Source: Hippopus hippopus
Taxonomy: Eukaryota > Mollusca > Bivalvia > Cardiida > Cardiidae
NCBI GenBank assembly: GCA_946811185.2
Contig: OX328106.1
Span: 33,105,694-33,169,693 of the forward strand
DNA: 64,000 bases
Reading direction: 5' to 3'
In this document: positions 1 to 9,517 of the stretch, piece by piece
How the letters are laid out: the number at the start of each line of letters is the position of its first letter
How positions within the stretch are numbered: the first letter of the stretch is position 1
Made by a program: the position numbers and the translations under genes
Notes under the pieces: model-generated
Databases searched by the model: none
What the model was told of the DNA's origin: nothing
What the model saw: only the letters and a program-made list of their open reading frames with translations

Positions 1-444
1 TGGAAAAGGAGGAATTGCTGGTTACCAGTATTTTCCTTTCTCACAATGTTTTCAAAAGCTGTTTTTCTCAGGAATGTTAAAATCTGGATTGTGTGGTAAA
101 GGTAAAATAGATATGGCCACTTTTTGCCCCAAAATGCAAACAAGTTACACTTTTAAAAGTCTTAAATAACTAACAACTGTCCACAGGTAGCTCACTGGTT
201 TCTGTCAAAACTCTCAACTCAATGGCATAATTTTAGACTTGTCAAAATTGAGAGCAACTGCATATAATATGAATATGACTCAAATGAGGAGATTTGTCTT
301 GGGAAAGGAGAAAATGCTGTTTACTACCATCTTCCCATTTTAACACTTTGTTGTCAAAAGCATTATTTCTCGGGGACATAAAACTAGGAATCATTTGGTA
401 AAGGGTTAAATTCATACAAAAAATATAATGTTAAAGTAAATTAC

Positions 445-487
445 CTTCAGCTGAAAACCTATGGGTAACATCATCTTGAATGATAGA
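445..487 (-). CDS. GPAT4: GPAT exon 4
   Basis: This 43 bp exon has acceptor ATGTTTCAG and donor GAAG|GTAATT. It encodes SIIQDDVTHRFSAE, which continues exon 3 exactly as in the family. It is the last exon before the window edge. Confidence 0.85.
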
Positions 488-3400
488 CTGAAACATAGTA
501 ATAATAAGTCTGCACACATTATCATTGTATACCATCTACTTTAATCCAATGATAAATTGTATGAGTATTTAAAAGATTACACAGATTACACAAATTAACA
601 GATATTAATTTTTCCTGTGATTGTCCTTGGGCAAAAGCTCTGCAGAGCCCAAGCTAGTATCAGTGAAAAACAAGAGGGCCAAGATGGCCCTGTATCGCTC
701 CACTGGCTTTTTAACCCTTTACCACACAAATCGAAGTGTTAATGACCCTGAAAGACAAGGCTTTCAAAAAAACATCCTGAGAAAAGGACATGTTGTAAGC
801 CATTTCCCTTGATTAATGTTTAAATTGAAGTGACAATATTTTGAAGCCCATGTTAAACTTGCGATCCCTGGAATGAAGGCAATTTTGACCCCAGACCTAC
901 AATATGAAACTAGAATGTGTGGTTATAAACAAAAAGATTTTTTAATCTTGCCCAATAAAAAGTCATGTAAAACAAGTTTGCTGAATAAAAGGCCCTGTAA
1001 AATATGTGATCCATGACACAGGTTTATCAAGTTTTCACTATAAAAGCCAATGTAAAACTTGTGACCCCTGGTGTGGAGTCAAACTTGACCCCCAAAGTTA
1101 AAATTTGGGCCCTCTTGGTAGAGGCCCATTATATAAAGTTACATGCAAAATTTGGTAGCCCTAGGCCTAAATATGGCTATGTACAAGTAGATTATTAAAG
1201 TTTCCTTATATAAGACCATGTAGAACTTGTGACCCCCTGGGGTGGGGCTACATTTGACCCCCTGGGCTATAATTTGGGCACCCTTGATAGAGACCCCCTA
1301 GATAAAGCTAAATGCAAAATTTGATAGCCCTAGCCCTTATAGCTAGATGCGAAAGATTTTCCTATATAAGCCCGCCCATGTAAAACATGTTACCCCCCGG
1401 AGCGAAGTCAAATTTGACCCTTGGCTATAATTTGGACACCCTTGGTACAGGTCCACTAGATAAAGCTACATGCCAAATTTGGTCGCCCTAGGCCCCATGG
1501 CTAGGTCAAAGAAGAATTTTAAAGTTCTCCCTATATAAGCCCATGTAAAACTTGTTATATAAGCCCATGTAAAACTTGTTACCCCCGGGCAGGGCCTAAT
1601 TTGACCCCAGGGCTATAATTTGAACAATCTTGGCAGAGGTCCACTAGATAAAGCTACATGCCAAATTTGGTAGCTCTAGGCCCTATGGCTAGGTAGAAGA
1701 GGAATTTTAAAGTTCTCCCTAAATAAGCCCATGTATAACTTGTAACCCCCGGGGCGGGGCCAATTTTGACCCCAGGGCTATAAATTGAAGAAACTTGGTA
1801 GAGGTCCACTAGATAAAGCTACATGCCAAATTTGGTAGCCCTTGGCCTTACGGTTTCAGACAAGAAGATTTTCAAAGATTTTCAAAATTTTTTAGTTTTG
1901 TTGCCATGGCAACCAGAGTTTTTGAAGGAATTAAATTCTTTCAAGAAATTCTGAAGAGGACCATGGCAGGATCATTTCTGTGAAGTTTCATCAAAATTGG
2001 ATGGGTAGTTTCAGAGAAGAAGACGTTTTAAAAAAAAGTTAACGCACGGACGGACGGACGGACGCACGACGGACAACAGGCCATGACATAAGCCCGCTGG
2101 CCTTCGGCCAGTGGAGCTAACTAGAGGCCCTTGAGGGCCTGAAATCGTTCTACTGGCAGTGATTTTGCTTTTTTGCTAGCATACAAATTATGAATCCATG
2201 ATGCAAAAAGGAAAAAACACACAAAAAAAAAATGTGTTCTTGCAACTGGACTTGAACCCACTATGACAGCATAAGTAGGCATGGTGAATTGAACAGACTG
2301 AAAAAAAATGATGTGCAATTTCTCGAAACTAATTGTTTGGAATCCAGCCAAATTTGATAGGGTTTCAGTATGCCATGTATTAAACCATCCTAGCAAATTT
2401 CAAAGGAATGTGACTAATGATGTGAACTTTGCTGAATAAACGATACTAAGTCATCAAATGGATGCTTTTTCTGAACGGTTTACTAGATTTTCTTCACTTT
2501 TAGTAGAGTTCAATCCTTTGATGAATCAAATAATCTTTGCAAGTTTCAAAAGAATTGGATCAACACTGTGGACTTCATTGTCTGAACAAGAAATGGTAAG
2601 TTTCAACTTTGAATGGCTATTTTTCCCATACTGATTGTAAGATTTTTTTCAAAATCAATTGGGTTCAAGCTGTTTATGATGCAAAGCAACTGTGCAAGTT
2701 TCATGAAAATCTGACCACAAATGCTGACTTCATCGCATAAACAAGAAATGGAAATTTTCAACTTAAAATGGCTACTTTTCCCATACTCTTTCTTGGATTT
2801 TTTTTTCAAAATCAATAGGGTTGAAGCTATTGATGTGATAAACAAACTGTGAAAGTTTCACAAAAATCTGATTACAAATGCAGACTTTATCATGTAAACA
2901 AGAAATGGAAATTTTCAACTTGAAATGGCTACTTTTCCCATATTGTTTGTTGGATTTTTTCCAAAATCAATAGGAATGAAGCTATTGATAAGATAAACAA
3001 ACTGTGCAAGTTTCATGAAATCTGACCACAAGGGCAGACTTTATCGTGTAAACAAGAAATGGAAATTTTCAACTTGAAATGGCTACTTTTCCCATACTGT
3101 TTTCTTGGATTTTTTTTCAAAATCAATAGGGTTCAAGCTATTGATGAGATAAACAAACTGAGCAAGTTTCACGAAAATCTGACCACAAATGAAGACTTTA
3201 TCGCGTAAACAAGAAAAAGACTAACAGACAGAAACCACGCCATGACATAAGCTCTGCTGGCTTTCAGCCAGAAGAGCTAAAAAAACAAGGACACTCATGA
3301 ATTAGTGAGCTGTAGCTGTGACTTAACATAAGTATTGTGGATAGCAATGTAAAACCCTGCTCATTCAGATATTTACCTTCAATATTAAAATTTCAAACAT

Positions 3401-6400
3401 GAGTACAAACCAGAAGCAACTTCATGCTCTATCAAGCTAAATGCATTATTTCTTCAAAAAAACCCTTTGTTTTGAGCAATTTCTAGAATGTAAACAATTA
3501 TAGTAAGCGCCCATAGCACATGCTTCAACCCTTTACCACAACATCCCAAGTTTTAATGACCCTGAATAAAAAGGCTTTTTAAAACATTGTGGGTAAAAGT
3601 AAAAATGCTGGTACCAAGCATTTCTATGACAGAAATGATCTTTAGAGTGATTTTGAATTTGTTTCTTAAATTAGCAGAGTCTAAAATTTTGTGGAGTAGT
3701 TCAGAGTTAACTCTTCACCAGACATTTTAGACTTTCTCAAATTGAAAAGCATTTGCAGACAACAAAATTTAATGTAGCTAAATTGAGAGTATTTGTCTAT
3801 AAGAGGGTTGAAAACATATCCCTAGATTTGAGCAACATTTGACGACTTCAAATTCTTCAACGTAGGCAAGTCCAAAATTGTGTTGTCTGTTACCGGTAAC
3901 TCTTTACCAAACATCAAAATTTCAGATTCAACCAAATTGAAAGAAATCACAGACAACAAATTAAATGTAGCTCAAATGATGATTCCTGTCTTTGATAGGA
4001 TAGAAAGCATTGTGGGAAAAGGAGAGAATGCTGTTTACCGGCATTTTCTCCTTTTCCCACAATGTTTTCAAAAGCCTCCACTGTCAGGGTCATTAGAAAT
4101 CAGGATTGTGTGGTAAAGGGTTAATTTCTCAAACCAGGATTTTTCCATCAAGCTACTCAAAGGAAAAACATATACATAAACACACCTCAGCACCACACTT
4201 TGCAAAATACATAACATCTGATACGTGAAACTCTCTCTTCCAAGAGAGGTCATAGTCTGGTCTGTTGGACGGTATTTTAATCCCTTCTGTTGCTGTTATA
4301 GCAATATCTCTGTCTATCACCTTCTCAGTCTCTGTTAAAATAGAGAAACTTTTTTTGAGGCTTTTTTTTTAACTTGTTTGCTACGAGTAAAAGAACTTGT
4401 AAAAGATTAATAAATACACACTACTACATCAACATACTTTTTTTTTGCGAGGGTAACATTGCTGGGAAGGCACATTCAGCAGATAGGTGCGATTTTGAAC
4501 TTTGTGATGGTTGTTTCGTGATCTGGAACTGTATCTGTTTTTATCAGGCCAAATAACCTCACAAAGCCTCTAAGAACACCATCCCACAAAATGGACACTT
4601 CTTACTGATCATGTGACATTCCCGAAGACATTTGCAAAACTCTGGAGAAAACTCTAACAATACTTTAAGAGGCTATGTATCACTTTTAGGAATTACTTTT
4701 CTACCTTATTTATTGATGGTTTGAAAAAGTATCACCTCATTTAATTCAGAGACAAAATGATTTTTGAAATCTGGCTTCAGTATGTTTATAAATAATTATC
4801 CAGATAGCCGTCTTTACACAATTACTATACAAACTTTACTCTTATCTATAAATCCTCCTGCAGTAAGAAAGACTCATGCAAAAATTGTTTCAAAGACTTG
4901 CCCATTTTCTCCAATGTTTTTCATGTCATTTTCTATCTTAAACGAGAAAACAATAATACGATAACATGGCTACAAATTCAATTGTGATGAGAGCCCAATG
5001 ATATATGGCATTTAGGCACATGCGAAAAAGAGAAATCTGGATTCGAGCTAACTTTGTCGCATCAGTCGATTTGCGCACTAAACCTTTTTGCTTTTCTATC
5101 AGTCTTTCATTTAGGTAAATTGAAATAAATAAGGACTCTGACAATAAGGGCTTCTGAAAACTGTGGGATAATTAGAAAATATTGTTTTCCTTTTCCAACA
5201 AGTTTTCTGCTCTTTCAGTGGCAAATCCAGTAATATTTGAGCCACATTTATTGTCTGAAAATGCTTTAAAAATAGAGTCTACAATTTTTTCATCTGGTAT
5301 ACAGCTATCCCATTCCAGGGTTTGTCCCAGACTTTTTTCATATATAGGCAGTTTGACCCTTTCAAAATTTAGAACAGAAGGCAATCATTTAAAGTTTGGT
5401 GGACTATAAAAAAAGTCTTGAGGTTAGAATTCAAGGAAGCCGGGTCAAGGAGACCCTGCCATACACTTATACATTAGAGAATGGACAGATTTTATATTGA
5501 GAATTTAGCCTGTAATCTGGAGTTTCTCCTTCACTCACAATGTTTTCACCAACACTTTTTTTTTCTCTCCATACTAGATCTACTTCGAAGTTTTTGTTTG
5601 AATTTAATGTCTTGTGTCTACATGTTATTGCTGGAAGTTGTATTATATGTATTGTTTTATCCTGGGCCAAAACCTATACCATTATCCGTGTCCAGATCTT
5701 CTGAGCTGTCACTTAGAACATCCTCATTGGGCAACCCTTCATCCCCTGATCCTTCATGATTTTCTTCAATCTTATGCTTGTCCCTCTCAAGGGATCTGTA
5801 ACTGTCTATTCTGTTTCTTCCGAACTGAAAATAAGTGAGCCATTTTCATTTATTACTGTTCAAGCTCTTCTCCTTACCTGGTACAAGGGAGAAACATTTG
5901 AAGAAACCATAGCTTTTGTAAAATAAAGACACCTAATACAGTAAAATGTAGACATTCAGATGTCCCTTCCAAGATTACTGTGTCCTTGGGTTTGAAGAGC
6001 AAAGACAGTGAAAACATTTCATGGATCTGTTTATATGATCCCTGAACAAATGGATGATTTTTAGAGACATTTTGAAATTTTGCTCATCTTGTTTTAAGAT
6101 TCAGAGAAATCTAGCAAACAACTATTCTGATGATATTTACACATTATATAGAAAAATCTTTTGCTGATAAAATATGTAGAAAAGACTGCAGCGTTATCAA
6201 GTTGGGTTTGTTTTTTCCTTCACAATAGGTCAACGTGTTAAAAGTGTGATAAACTGATGGTCGGTCCATGGCATAAATTTACAACTTTTTAGACATTGTG
6301 TATAGTTCGCGTCTGTTCTTGTGTTCATCAAAGTCGCGAAAACCAGACAACATATTGCAAACAATATGACAGTAGAAACGTCAAGTTATCTTTGAAAGAG

Positions 6401-6613
6401 GGTCTCGAGAAAACGTCGTCTGCTAAATCAATTGAAAAGATACACTAATGTTTTTCTCAAATTTACCTCGAATACTCGTAACATTATTTCGATGTACCTC
6501 CTTCTTATACCAAGTGATGTTCCTACAGCTGCTAGAACAATTACTAGAGTCATTACGCATGTAACAAGGAAAGAAAGAAGGACAGTAAACGTGTAAAATA
6601 TTATGGGGGCCAT
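445..6613 (-). CDS. GPAT4: GPAT3/GPAT4-type glycerol-3-phosphate acyltransferase, 5' part (4 exons)
   Basis: Exons at 6613-6467, 5824-5680, 4331-4186 and 487-445 join in consistent phase (0, 1, 0, 1) to give about 160 residues; the rest lies left of base 1. Family role: ER-membrane acylation of glycerol-3-phosphate with acyl-CoA, the first step of glycerolipid synthesis. Seen here: an N-terminal hydrophobic segment (residues ~5-33) followed by GTSLGIRRRY, parallel to FGVSLGI in vertebrate GPAT3/4. An acidic linker follows, then FHVSDVMYF and DDVTHRFSAE, which parallel FELSDVFYF and EDEVTQRFSSE of GPAT3. The catalytic acyltransferase motifs are outside the window, so activity cannot be judged. 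A vertebrate-like GPAT3 versus GPAT4 assignment is not possible; the symbol stands for the clade. Family recall is from memory, not alignment. Confidence 0.85.
671..2120 (+). mobile_element. HINE/Helentron-like tandem-repeat element, family X
   Basis: The 5' end begins CAAGAGGGCCAAGATGGCCCT, followed by GCTCCACTGGCT. The 3' end has hairpin CTGGCCTTCGGCCAG, then TGGAGCTAA. The subterminal GCTCCACTGGC is the reverse complement of GCCAGTGGAGC at the other end. The body holds about six ~165 bp units, each beginning near TATATAAGCCCATGTAAAAC (for example 1040, 1205, 1363, 1530, 1720). A partial TTAA MITE (from ~711) interrupts the 5' part. No coding capacity. Confidence 0.75.
2121..3280 (+). mobile_element. 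HINE-like tandem-repeat element, family Y (four-unit copy)
   Basis: It abuts the end of the X element without a gap. It starts CTAGAGGCCCTTGAGGGCCT with TTCTACTGGCAG and ends with hairpin CTGGCTTTCAGCCAG and GAAGAGCTAA. Four ~157 bp internal units each carry ACTTTTCCCATACTG and AATCAATAGGGTT. The copy at 42414 has five units. Confidence 0.75.
3897..4124 (-). mobile_element. piggyBac-like palindromic MITE, complete copy
   Basis: Bounded by AACTCTTTACC on the left and TGGTAAAGGGTTAA on the right. The hairpin core lies at ~4009-4070 with a few mismatches. A degraded neighbour lies at ~3535-3640 and a half-copy at ~3711-3790. Lies in the GPAT exon 3-4 intron. Confidence 0.8.
4186..4331 (-). CDS. 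GPAT4: GPAT exon 3
   Basis: The acceptor TTTTAACAG and donor GAG|GTGTGT bound 146 bp. The end of the exon reads FHVSDVMYFAKCGAE, close to the conserved pre-catalytic segment of GPAT3/4. Confidence 0.85.
4555..4690 (-). repeat. Short dispersed repeat shared with 31185-31290
   Basis: In reverse complement both copies read CCTCTTAAAGTATT, a CTCCAGA block and GGAATGTCA. It is palindromic at its edge in the 31 kb copy (GGCTACGTAGCC). The zinc-finger-like peptide it can encode is not conserved. Confidence 0.5.
5680..5824 (-). CDS. GPAT4: GPAT exon 2
   Basis: A TTTTCAG acceptor precedes FGRNRIDSYRSLERDKHK, followed by an acidic, Ser/Asp-rich stretch. The donor is AATG|GTATAG (weak). Without that splice the frame would end nine codons later at TAA, so a short alternative C terminus is possible. 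Splicing to exon 3 restores the family sequence and is preferred. Confidence 0.75.
6467..6613 (-). CDS. GPAT4: GPAT exon 1 (start codon)
   Basis: ATG at 6613-6611 opens 49 codons and the exon ends in GAG before a GTAAAT donor. It encodes almost the whole N-terminal membrane anchor and the basic GIRRRY patch after it. The start was chosen because it is the first Met of the open frame and gives the family's usual short pre-anchor tail. Confidence 0.85.
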
Positions 6614-6737
6614 CGTTATTTTATTTCGCCGATTTCATATTAGAGGTCAAGGCCAACATAACATTGTACCGGAAGTATATGCAAAAGAAAACTGTTATCA
6701 CAAAGTTGCTCTCTCGTAGACACGTTACAAGTTGACC

Positions 6738-7038
6738 AGCCCGCATAGCTCAATAGGTAGAGCGTAGGACTCGTGAACGTGATGTTTCGAGTCACTTGAG
6801 GGTGTGGGTTCGATCCCCACGGCTGGCCATCTAAAATTATTAATAGTCTTTCGGATGAGACGTTAAACCGAGGTCCCGTGTGACGGTGCTATACACCGAG
6901 CACGTAAAAGAACCAGGCGTAACTTAAGATGGGTTTCGTCCTGTATCTGCACTATCCCCCGTAACAATACTAACAGCCTTCAGGGCGCGTCGCCCATATG
7001 GGCAACCGGTGGCGACGATAAATAAACGCAAATTCAAT
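6738..7038 (+). mobile_element. Full-length tRNA-derived SINE with 17-bp target-site duplication
   Basis: The head is tRNA-like: A box TAGCTCAATAGG near 6747 and B box GGTTCGATCCCC near 6810. The body reads GACGTTAAACCGAGGTCCCGT and GCTATACACCGAGCACG, which looks like a conserved metazoan SINE central domain (I believe Nin-DC type, not verified). Perfect copies of CACGTTACAAGTTGACC flank it at 6721-6737 and 7039-7055, so it moved by target-primed reverse transcription and rather recently. It sits 108 bp upstream of the GPAT start codon. It is not a functional tRNA gene: no clean acceptor stem. Confidence 0.9.
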
Positions 7039-7385
7039 CACGTTACAAGTTGACCGATTCCGTACAGCCGATCAGACTTAATCAACTGATCACACGAGTT
7101 TTGCCGAATGTCGTAGATCTAAAGAATAGCCCTGTTAAGATCTAGGGATCTTTTGTTTTTTAAAAACACATGCCATACTGAGCTGTAAAGACCCATAGAA
7201 AAAAAATGAAAACACTTTAGGTAAAGGAGAAATTGCTTGTAGCCTTATCAGCATTTTCTCTTTTTCCAAAGAACCGTGAACGTTTTCTGACCTTTAAAAG
7301 ACAAATTACAAGATATGAGTCATATGTCGCCTGCAAAAACGTTTAGTTCGGAGCGGTAGGCTAGTACAAATATTTCTAAAGACAC

Positions 7386-8560
7386 ACACGAAATTTTATG
7401 CTGTAGTGATTTTCCTCGTGCATGAATTCGATTCGAACCGCGTGAGAAAATTTGATATCGCGCGAGACCGAACGGTCCTACTAAATACCACAAAGACACT
7501 CTAAATACCACAAAGACACAGAAAGACGCACAAAGACACACAAATACAACACAAAGATGCACAAAGACACTACAAAGACACAAAAAGGTGCTGAGAACAT
7601 GAAAATAAGATACACTTGTATGGCAGTATGGCCATCTTTTTGCGCCACATATAAATTTACATTTAAGCTTGCGTTAAGAGAAACGGGGGCTTAATCAAAC
7701 AATAAATCTTTCATATAAACTTTATCATTAAATTTGTTCAAAACATAATCAAATTTTTATATACATTTTCAATTTTCCACTATAGATAAAACATTGAATT
7801 TAAAAGTATTGTCCTATGTTGTCTTTTGATGCCTTTTATCTGGTCGGCACCGTAAAACTTCCGTTTGATAGCGAATGACATTGTCTATTCTTTGACCTTC
7901 ATTATCTGGATAATCTCTTTTCATATCGATGGTTAGCCTAACAGTTTGACAAATTATTAGAATACATGTATCTTGACTGGTTTGCCGCAGCAAAGTTCAA
8001 TTGTCAATAAAAAGTTACTTTTTACGTCTTGATGTGTTTTGTGGGTAAACGTGTTATACGTGTTTGCGTTTGTTTGAGGCTAGTGCCCCAGTCAAAAGCT
8101 AATGTCATATCAGGACAGTCAGTTACCTTACAAAACTTTTCCTGGGCGGGCTTAGACCTTCTTCTTAGACCAATACTACATGTATATGTAAGTACACATT
8201 CTTTCACCAGTAACTGACAACTGCCTTCTTGAATCAGCGAAAGGAGGAGAAAGATCGCCGCCTGACCCGGCGGAGGTTCGAACCCACGTGTGTGTTTGCT
8301 TGGCACACTTTTTTTACTTAGCGTAATGCAAATGATATTTTTTTCCACGTGTTTGTGCGTCTTTGTGGTGTTTTTGTGTGTCTCTGTGCGTCTTTGTGGT
8401 GTCTTTCTGCGTCTTTGTGTGTCTTTGTGGTATTTATAGTGTCTTTGTGGTATTTAGTAGGACCCAGACCGAAGGTCGAGCGTGATGTCAAAATTTTCTT
8501 GCGCGGCGAGAAGCAAATACTAGCGTCGGGAAAGTTACAACAGCATAATATACCTTTTAT
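7386..8560. mobile_element. Foldback element with minisatellite-bearing inverted arms
   Basis: The left arm (7386-7590) and right arm (8345-8560) are inverted relatives. Each has ATTATGCTGT-like sequence, GAAAATTT near CGCG, CCTACTAAATACCACAAAGACAC, and then runs of CACAAAGACAC-type units. The 750 bp between holds SINE-like sequence at ~8050-8310 with GGTTCGAACCC. A third arm fragment stands alone at 9253-9325. Confidence 0.6.
8050..8310 (-). mobile_element. tRNA-derived SINE, truncated
   Basis: Blocks CACCAGTAACTGACAACTGCC, TTCTTGAATCAGCGA and GCCTGACCCGGCGG, then the B-box palindrome GGTTCGAACCC at ~8276. This is the layout of a bivalve SINE read from its tail. Target duplication not resolved. 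Confidence 0.55.
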
Positions 8561-9517
8561 TATATACCTATGCCTTTCGACGAAAAAATATTGAAATTGT
8601 TGACATTTTATTAAAAAAAGGTAAGCAAAATAAAACCATTATCTCCCGCTAGATGGCATTCTACAAATACACATCTATCTAATTTGGGCATTCTGGGTAC
8701 AGAACCGGACTACTTTTCAAAACAACAACCGTTACTTTGAATTTCAAAATGAAATAAACTTTTACTCAATAAAGCGCTACCTGGTGCGATTCATTCAGCT
8801 ATGATCGGCTAGCATGTAACCTATGCATCGGCCATTTATTAAAACAGCCCCTACATGCTTGGGTAATGCGCTAATAGCTTCGGTATAAGCCCTTCTTTTC
8901 CCAGGTATACGGGGATGGGTGATGCGTCATAGCAGACAGGTCGAATCTTCGAAGAATATGACATGCGCAGACAACGAAATAAAACAAATAATGGTGTAGT
9001 AGCCAGTAATTTCGTTTTAATAAATGGCGGATGAGTATTACCGAGTAAAATTTTGACCAATCAATTTAGAAATGAATGCATATTCCGCTTGTGAGTTACA
9101 TCATCATGACGTCGTCATACCATATTTGGAACCGCATTTCACAGTATGTAGATCTATAGATACGGATTTTTTTGGTCTTGTGTGATATTTTATCCGCATG
9201 CAACACATGTATTTTCTCTGGAAAACTTTCAGGTATATAATAAAAACGGAATATTATGCTGTAGTGACTTTCCTGGTGCATGTATTTGATTCGATCCGCG
9301 TGAGAAAATTTGATATCGCGCGGCAGACTATAAATATTTTAACAAAAAGACAAGGAGACAACCAAAAAGCCCTAATCAGACTGTCTTTAACTTCTTACCA
9401 AGCAATAAAATTGTGGACTTGTCAGAATCCAAAGTATTTGCAGACGATTAATCAAATGTGGCTCATATGTTGGAAATTGCCTTTGACCTAATTTCTGACC
9501 TGATGTGACCCAATTTA

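Noticed and set aside
4559..4650. RING-like peptide with CLRECHMISKKCPFC on the minus strand
   Set aside because: The DNA belongs to a dispersed repeat also seen at 31185-31290, where the frame is not kept; no second half of a RING nearby.
6738..6828. Genuine tRNA gene
   Set aside because: A and B boxes are present but the acceptor stem is missing, the spacing is long, and a SINE body with target duplications surrounds it.
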